A stretch of DNA of 64,000 bases from NCBI GenBank assembly GCA_027924585.1, contig BSBM01000076.1:5098501-5162500 (forward strand), written 5' to 3'. This document shows positions 57,252 through 64,000 of the stretch, piece by piece. How positions within the stretch are numbered: the stretch's first letter is position 1; each line of letters starts with the position of its first letter. Position numbers and translations under genes: made by a program. The stretch is from Larix kaempferi (lineage: Eukaryota; Streptophyta; Pinopsida; Pinales; Pinaceae). A model generated the notes under the pieces. It was given only the letters and a program-made list of their open reading frames with translations, was not told the DNA's origin and searched no databases.

Positions 57252-59376
57252 TGTTGAAATACTGAGAGGGGGGTGAATCAATGTTTCTTAATTATTTTCT
57301 TTTTATCATGAGCAAGTTGCTAATCACCAATCATAGCATCACATATACAAGAAATAACACAAAATGCACAATACACAAAATTTGACGTGGAAACCCAAGC
57401 TTTGGGGAAAAACCACAGAAGCCTTTATAATAATAATGTGTTCCAGCAACAACTGGAAATACAAATTATATACAACTTCTCCAACTACAAATGGAAGGAG
57501 GCTGCAACCTCCTAGACTTTTTCAGCTACAACTGAGAGCTGCAACAACTCTACTCACAGTGATTATCTGTGAGCCCTAGCACCACCCTACCACCCAAAAG
57601 GATCTTGTAATTCTGAACCTATGGACCTGTCAAAACATTGATGAGCATCTCACTGTCATACCACTAAGCATATCTATGAACATATCACTGTATCATATCA
57701 TTGTGTAAACATTACTGAGCTGAGCATATCACTAAGAATATCACTGTGTAAACTGATCATACCACTGTGTACTAAGCATCTCAGATCATATTTGAGCCTA
57801 CTGAACATATCATTGAGCATACTAAACATATCACTGATCATATCAACATATCACTGGGCATAGGTGTAGGCATCATCAAACATAACTAGCATAACTAGCA
57901 CATCTGAGCATAGGTGTAGGCATCATCAATTATCATAATGACTAAACATCATATTACTGTATACTCATCACTGTCTAATGTAAACATCATCAAGCAATTG
58001 TGTAATCATTAAGCAAATCATCACTGTATGGTGTTAAACATTATCAAGCAATTGTTTGATCATCACCGTGTAGTGTTATCATTATCATGATGTGTAAATC
58101 ATTGACTTAGCATGCATACTATCTCATTACTGTGTATATCATCACTTTGTAGACTGAGCATGCATATCATCACAAAGTGTATACCGTGTGAATTATTTTG
58201 CAAACCTGAGATAGGGGATAGTTTGAAGTTTTGAAGCAGCCCAAGTGTATAGAGAGGAGACAGTCCAGAATTCTGTAGCAGACTGAATTTACAAAGAAGA
58301 GACAACCCGAGTTTATAGACACAACTTGAATTTACAGAGATAGACTGAATTCTGAAGCAACCCGAGTTTACAGAAAGGAGGGCCTGAAAATCTAAAGGAG
58401 GCAACCCTAGTTCACAGAGATGAGAGCTCAAAAACCTGAAGGAGGCAACTTGAGTTCACAGAAAGGAGGGCTTGAAAATCTGATCAGAGCCACCAAAATT
58501 TAGAAGACAGACTCAAAAATTATGTGAGGGCTTAAAAATCTAATCAAAGCCGCCGAAATTTAGAAGACAGTCCCAAAAATTATGCCTCAGTCCACCGAAT
58601 TCAGATCTATATACACGCTCTTCCACTTTGAAATAAGGCAAATTAGTTTTTATTTATACACATTTTAAACCCCCCCCCCAAAAAAAAAAAATGGGGCCGA
58701 CCTAGCATTTATAAAATTTTATTTTTAAAATTAATTTTTATTGGTAGTTTAGGGGCCGACTTAGGTCATAAAAATTATAAATGTTTTACAAAATCTTGAA
58801 GAGATTTTAGGGCTGGCCTAATTTGGAGTAAAGGTCATGTTGGAAAGAGGGTATCATAGAGTTGGTTTTTAGGAAGCTAGACTAGGATGATAGTCTTAGA
58901 ATTAAGGCTTTAACTTAGGTTAGGGTAGTAGAAAAAAGGCTAGACCCAAAAGGCTAGGGTATAAAAAGGGTGACACATTAAGGATAGGGGCAACACTAAA
59001 TCTAGAAGGTCATGACAACTACAACACATGAAAAGCAATGTAAGAGCATTAATGACCAAGTAACAAGTTAAATGACCACAAAATGGGTAATTTCTTCTTC
59101 AACAAGTTACGACACCAAGTACGGGCACAAGTCAAAATATGAGGGTTTTCAAACAAACATATGACCATAATGGGCTCAAGGAGGTAGTGACTATCAAAGA
59201 GACTTTAGAGGGGACCTAGAAACAACTTAGGGAGACTTTACCAGACAATGGGTAACCAGGGATTTTATTATTGTTCCAAGGCCTCCAAGGGCTTCAAACT
59301 TGGGCTTGGACAACCACAAAAAGGACTCCAGTGACTTTGTAAATACGAATTGTTATCAATCACAACTTAATCAACA
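57252..59376 (-). repeat. Copia G 5' LTR
   Basis: 2125 bp, starts TGTTGAAATACTGAGAGGGG and ends CTTAATCAACA (plus-strand view). The minus-strand TATAAATA is at 58651-58658. A C9 run followed by an A run at 58671-58690 is absent from the other LTR. Confidence 0.92.
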
Positions 59377-59381
59377 AAATT

Positions 59382-59539
59382 ATTGTAATTAAAAATATAT
59401 TTATATTTTAAAAATAAAGAATATTATATTATGTTATTTATTAATTATTCTTTTTCAATAACATTTTTCATATTTTATTATAATTTTAGAATTTAATATA
59501 CATTTTGTTCTTATATAAATTTTTATATTTTGTTAATTG
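59382..59539. other. AT-rich flank
   Basis: No gene. It contains the first copy (59468-59488) of a 21-bp direct repeat that also flanks the SINE-like element on the right. Confidence 0.6.
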
Positions 59540-59715
59540 AGTGCAGATTAGGTGGTTGGGAGGAATGTTGTTATCCTTCCCACCCGGGTTCAAATCTAGC
59601 TTGGTGACACTTGCTCCTTGGAGCTGACTTTGATTATAATTCTAAATACCTTGATTCTCCGGAATATCAAGATGTAACCCTCTAACAAAACTGTGAACCA
59701 TCATTTAAAAAAAAA
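59540..59715 (+). mobile_element. SINE-like retroposon
   Basis: An A-box-like TTAGGTGGTTGGGAGG near 59551 and a B-box-like CGGGTTCAAATCTAG near 59585 are followed by a body and an A-rich tail (59705-59715). An exact 21-bp repeat lies at 59468-59488 and 59716-59736, but 51 bp separate the left copy from the tRNA-like head, so the 5' end is uncertain. It is a different family from the SINE at 5648. Confidence 0.6.
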
Positions 59716-59736
59716 TCATATTTTATTATAATTTTA

Positions 59737-60872
59737 AATTTTGTTTTTCAAAACGTTACAAATTATTATAATATATCGATATAAATGATATCTAAGATAT
59801 ATTAAATATTTTTTTTAGTTACATTACTTCGTTATATAAATTTGTGAATTATATTATTGAAAATTATTATAATAAATTAGGTCAAAAGCTATTTTTACTA
59901 CACTAATGTGATGCATTAAATGTTATCAACTCTTATTAATAAACAAGAAGACTAATGTGATGCATTAAATGTTATCAACTCTTATTAATAAACAAGAAGA
60001 AAGTAAATTAATTTCAAGTGGAAATATTTCCCTAAAGTTACTTTAAACTTTTATGGAGTTTAAATGTATCAACGAAGAAAGTAAATTAAATCTTATTAAT
60101 AAACCAGAAGGAAGTAAATTAAAGTTCATCACATTAAAGTTGAATTGAGCTTAAATTTATCAACTCTTATTAATAAACACGCAGGAAGTAAATTAAAGTT
60201 CATCACATGTCATAAAGTTAAATTAAATTGGGTTATGGACAATGCAAATACTTTTCTTTTTTTTAAGTAACTTATTATTCATTTCAAATCAAAGTTCATT
60301 TTTCAAAATATTTGTTTAGTGTGAGAGACATACTAAATACATACTTCAAATAGCAAGGCCATATAGATATCATTCTACAAAATAAAAAGTACTACATACA
60401 AAAGATCAACAAGCAGATTCTACAACAAAGATATATGCATATTCTAAAAGTACAGACTGTTAGAACAGAAAAAAGATCCCTTGTCAATGGATATACCATC
60501 AACAATCTCTTTATATATGATGCTCCATAGAAAGAAACCCCTTGTCGATGGATGTACTATCAACAATCTCCTCATATATAATGCTCCCATCAAAAACACC
60601 CACAACGTCTTTTGAAAAAAAACTTGACTTAGTTAAAGAAGAATGCTTAAAAGAGTATAAATTATGGATTGATGAACTTTGTAAATACCATATATAAGAA
60701 ATGATGACTTGTATGAAGATTAAAAATCCACCATTTTAAAATGGAATCTAGATTTAAATAGTGGGTCTCATAACGTTTTGATATTGCTAATTAATATCAA
60801 AAGCCATGTTTTTCTACTAAAATTTAGATAGGTATACTACTTAATACATTACCATATGATAAAGATAATGAG
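59737..60872. repeat. AT-rich sequence with tandem duplications
   Basis: A 49-bp duplication containing ACTAATGTGATGCATTAAAT lies at about 59901-59998, followed by related TCTTATTAATAAAC units to 60215. A second duplication (CCTTGT(C)AATGGAT...CAACAATCTC, period about 62) lies at 60477-60600. No gene seen. Confidence 0.7.
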
Positions 60873-61043
60873 ACAAAACTTAGAACCATAGAGAAATTAA
60901 ACATCAAGGTAGATAGGATGCCGATATGGGATTAAACTTAGAACCATAGAGAAATTAAACATCAAGGTAGATGGGATGCCGATATGGGGTTAAACTTAGA
61001 ACCATAGAGAAATTAAACATTAGATGGGATGCCGATATGGGGT
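60873..61043. repeat. 58-bp tandem repeat, 3 units
   Basis: Each unit contains AACTTAGAACCATAGAGAAA and ends GGATGCCGATATGGG. The third unit lacks about 10 bp. Copies are nearly identical, which suggests recent expansion. Confidence 0.85.
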
Positions 61044-63150
61044 TTTATTAATGGGATTCCTTTGTTTAACAAATTTTATTTTGATTTTTGTTGTGGAATG
61101 CATGTCTAAACTCATTTCACTTGTAATGTTGACAATGATTTCATGTTTGAGAGTTTGATTTATGAATTTTTTATAATTGGTATGGATGTTGAAAGTACAC
61201 ACATTGGCTTTTGAATGTAACGTTGGGTTGTGTTGTGCTTTATACTTTTGCTGCTTGGTTGCTTGGTTTTATTTGATAGAATCTTGATGGCAATTCTTAT
61301 TTGATTGAATTTCACACTTTGATTTAATCTTATTTTATTAGTGCATTTTGGTTCTTGCATAAGATCCATGGGGACTTCATTAGAAGGCAATATAATATCA
61401 CATTCATTCATATTGCGGTATTAAATATTCATGCAAAGGGTTTTTTTTATTTAATGTAAAAATACAAAAATACTTTGGGTTTTTTTTTTATATGGGCAGG
61501 CTAACAAATATCCGCCAAATGGAGATGGCGGGATCACGACCGGATGATAAATCGGGTTGAGGCAAGGTTCAAGCTTACCAGTACGTAGGGAAATCGCGTC
61601 TTGAGGCATGCTTGAGGCCAGGGGTTTCGTGGTGAAGTGGGTTTCTAGTCAATCATAGTCGAGAGACAATGGTCATTGACAACCAATTGTTATCATGAAT
61701 AGCACTCAGCCAGTTGTTACCAATAGCCTTGGGAGGCTCTAAGCCTCCAGGGCCTGTTATAGTCCCTCGATAGGCCTTGGGGGCTTGAATAACCAACCAC
61801 TAGTGCCTATTACAGGCCTTGGGAGGTTTAGTCAGCCTCTTAGAGCTTGTTATAGGCCCTGGGGGCTTGGATACTTAGCCCACAACAAGCTTAGTCAATG
61901 ATTGGGGAACTGCAACATGCAATCTAAATGTTGTACTATGTGCATTGGCTCTAGTGACATATACAAGAAGTGATCTCTTATCTCTTCATCATACCATTAG
62001 ATGTTGCAAATCATAATGATATGTGGTTGAGTAATTGCATTGTGGGTGAAGTAATGTGCATCCACAATATACATGAAAAGAAGCAAGGTGCATTGTAGAA
62101 TGCATGTGGGGTCATAAGAGAGGTATCATATCAATATACTAGGTAGAAATATAAAGGGGTATATAAAATGTTAATGAAAAAATTGATACATACAATATCT
62201 AGTGAAAATAGAGTTTTTTTTAAAATTGAGAAGGCATATTGGGAGGGGGTAAAAAAAACGATTTTGGAAAGTATTTTCCAATATTTAGTGAAATTAGGAG
62301 TATTGTTTCATATACCACGAACGAACGTGCTATGATAGTGGTTTATTGAGTGAAGCCCCCGTGACAAGATCATTATTGCCTTATATGCATTCATGACTTA
62401 GTAAGTTTTAATGCTTGATATTGCATAAATTGTCATACCACCTCATCCACATGGGATTGATAATGAAAAGACAAGATGCAAGCAAAAGGCATAAGGTTGG
62501 TAATGAGCGACATATGTAGGTGAAAATGGAATGATGCAATCATGCACAAAGGAGCTATAAACAGGGTATTAGAACATATAGTACTGATGTCAAGACCCGT
62601 CTAATGACAAATCTTCATGCCCAAGCAATGCATTGATTCCCGTCATGAGATTCATGGTTTTGGTGTGGAAAATGCATGAAAGGAGATGAAGAAAATGGTT
62701 TATGGCCTCTTCTATGCTCATCATGTGCATTCCTCATAAGAGCATTTACTGCTTGGGGTTACCTTCGCCACCAATTATCTCTTACGGATGAATTTGGGAT
62801 CTCTAAAACAGGTTACTTGGACGTTTTTTGGGCCTACGAATTCAGTGCAACTAACAAAATTCAATTCCAAAGTCTGTAGATATTACTTGAGTTTCTTTGG
62901 TTTATCGAAGGCGTTCATTGAAAGGTGGAAAGTTCGTAATCTCCTCTACTACGCCTTCTTGTATTCGATGGACGAACGAGAGTTCGTTGAGTGACTGTTA
63001 CATTTATAAATCCAAAAAACCAAAGGGTTCCTCCTATGCTCACCTTGACTAATTTTTTAAGATGCATTTTCTTAGTTTAGTAGACTATGTGCATGGGACT
63101 AAGGTTGTATGAAGAATGCAGAGGAAGATACCTCTGTATCAACGTATTTT
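61044..63150. other. Intergenic, no supported gene
   Basis: It holds a G/C-richer section with repeated GGCCTTGGG(A/G)GG motifs (about 61720-61880), preceded by a stretch with GGTTCAAGC that could be a decayed tRNA-like head (61555-61580). Open frames at 62676-62994 have no recognisable domain. Confidence 0.5.
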
Positions 63151-63660
63151 TATCAGGCCGAGTCATCGGGTTTATTCATATCAGTCACAGAACCGATGCA
63201 AGATACGATAAAAGCCACAGATACCAAGCCGAGTCATCGTGTTTATTCATATCAGTCACGGAGCCGATGCAAGATGCGATAAAAGCCACATATACCAAAA
63301 GAATATAGCCTAAAGGTGCTCCTCCCTATTCAAACCCAGCACTTCCCTGGCCATCATGGGTCTCCCACAACACTGCATTTAGTTTCATGATCCAACGCAC
63401 GCATGCATAAATCTTCAATAGCGGAGATTATGGTCTTAGCTTGGCCTACGAAGACAAAGACAACAAGTATGGAGTTGTGGTGACCCAATAAGGTTTCCCA
63501 GGAGTTGAACTAGCCTTTGCTACAACGCAATAACTTTTCGGACTCAACATATGGAAGATATATGGAGAGGAGATAACGATTCACGATTCAATCTTGCAAC
63601 AACGAAGATATATGGAGAGGAGATAATGATTCACGATTCAATCTTGCAACAACGATTTGA
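63151..63660. repeat. Two direct duplications
   Basis: A 77-78-bp duplication (GCCGAGTCATCG...AAAAGCCACA) lies at about 63153-63298. A 52-bp duplication (AAGATATATGGAGAGGAGAT...CTTGCAACAACG) lies at about 63552-63656. Confidence 0.8.
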
Positions 63661-63907
63661 AGGATGGAGACAAAATAAAATACAAAGATTATGCAGAATG
63701 AGCTACGGCTCTTCAAACTTTATTGAGATAAACTGAAGATCAGTTGATGCTATTACAATCAAATTCTGAAAGTGTATTTAAACACTTATTAAAATCTAAT
63801 CTAGCTTTTGCATACATGCTTTATGCCTAAATTGAACTGAACTTCTATATATAACTAAAGCTAAAAGCTAAAGCTAGTGCTAATAGGAATAATTACTATT
63901 TCTAACA
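63661..63907 (-). repeat. Edge copia element: 3' LTR (left end not located)
   Basis: The plus-strand end ATTTCTAACA at 63907 is followed by CTCCCCCTTAATTAC, which on the minus strand is a purine tract before an LTR start TGTTAGAAAT. A TATATATAG on the minus strand lies near 63848. The U5 end was not found. Confidence 0.6.
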
Positions 63908-64000
63908 CTCCCCCTTAATTACAATTGTTGACTAATGCAACTTTTACAATCCCTAAATTACCTCTATGAGTTTCAAAATTTATTTTGTTAATGGCTTTGT
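63908..64000 (-). pseudogene. Edge copia element: purine tract and RNase H tail
   Basis: Minus strand from 64000 reads a TKPLTK block, the conserved C-terminal tail of copia RNase H, followed by a stop and the purine tract. The rest of the element lies outside the window. Confidence 0.6.

Larger units (their letters stand above)
50179..59376 (-). mobile_element. Copia G: near-complete Ty1/copia element
   Basis: The left (3') LTR is 50179-52098 and the right (5') LTR 57252-59376, with TG...CA ends, and perfect AAATT duplications lie at 50174-50178 and 59377-59381. The primer site is at 57238-57249 and the purine tract AAAGGGAGAGAT (minus) at 52099-52110. The order is gag with multiple zinc knuckles and a coiled coil, protease, integrase, RT, RNase H. 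A long coiled-coil Gag and LTRs of about 2 kb suggest a SIRE/Maximus-like lineage (inference). It has the fewest breaks of any element here. Confidence 0.93.

Noticed and set aside
62676-62994. Possible organelle-derived or host exon
   Set aside because: Open frames are short, overlap one another and match no domain I can recognise; no splice structure could be supported.

Overview
The window is nuclear DNA of a land plant with a large, repeat-dominated genome. Evidence is the density of Ty1/copia and Ty3/gypsy LTR retrotransposons with plant hallmarks (initiator-tRNA-Met primer sites TGGTATCAGAGC, TG...CA LTR ends, 5-bp target duplications, a chromovirus chromodomain), plant SINE and LINE relics, a DUF659-type hAT transposase relic, and one gene fragment with GT-AG introns. 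A conifer or other gymnosperm fits the mix of old, decayed, deeply nested elements, but the species cannot be fixed from the sequence. No rRNA, tRNA gene, CRISPR or bacterial-type operon was seen.

Layout. 1-2962 is non-coding, LTR/leader-like sequence. An 86-bp tandem repeat (2963-3179) abuts a broken hAT transposase (3187-3940, minus). A minus-strand chromovirus, Gypsy A (3941-about 11737), follows; it holds a SINE with 18-bp target duplications and a truncated copia LTR. Its 5' LTR is fused head-to-head to a plus-strand relative, Gypsy B, which is spread over 11738-40317 because younger elements sit inside it. These are Copia C (12087-21792, minus), Copia D (21896-27718, minus, TSD TCATA) and, inside Gypsy B's 3' LTR, a small repeat (S') that holds Copia F (31701-39303, minus, TSD GATAT). 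Copia F's own 3' LTR holds a 3.35-kb solo-LTR-like insertion S (32176-35526, TSD CCTCC). Copia C is itself host to a gag-only, TR-GAG-like element (13754-18400, TSD TGTTT) and to a 214-bp hAT MITE (21060-21273, 8-bp TSD).

40318-50178 is less crowded. It contains a TIR/foldback element with a large AT-rich palindrome (42629-43885), a deleted Copia D relative and a probable solo LTR (43951-46159), and tandem repeats. It also contains the only apparent host gene: the last three exons of an unrecognised protein with a low-complexity acidic and Gly/Ser-rich tail (47458-48180). A LINE 3' fragment follows (48470-49640, minus).

Copia G (50179-59376, minus, TSD AAATT) is the best-preserved autonomous-type element, with a 575-codon uninterrupted integrase/RT frame. 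The remainder (59377-64000) is AT-rich with several short tandem duplications, a second SINE-like element, and the edge of another copia element.

The most interesting point is that the gag-only element at 13754-18400 and Copia F, which kept pol but lost gag, have homologous LTRs and polypurine tracts. They look like complementary derivatives of one family. The gag-only element encodes a Gag, a pre-integrase/protease remnant that has lost its aspartate motif, and an acidic segment with a recurring D/E-R-D/E-A-H motif that I do not recognise.
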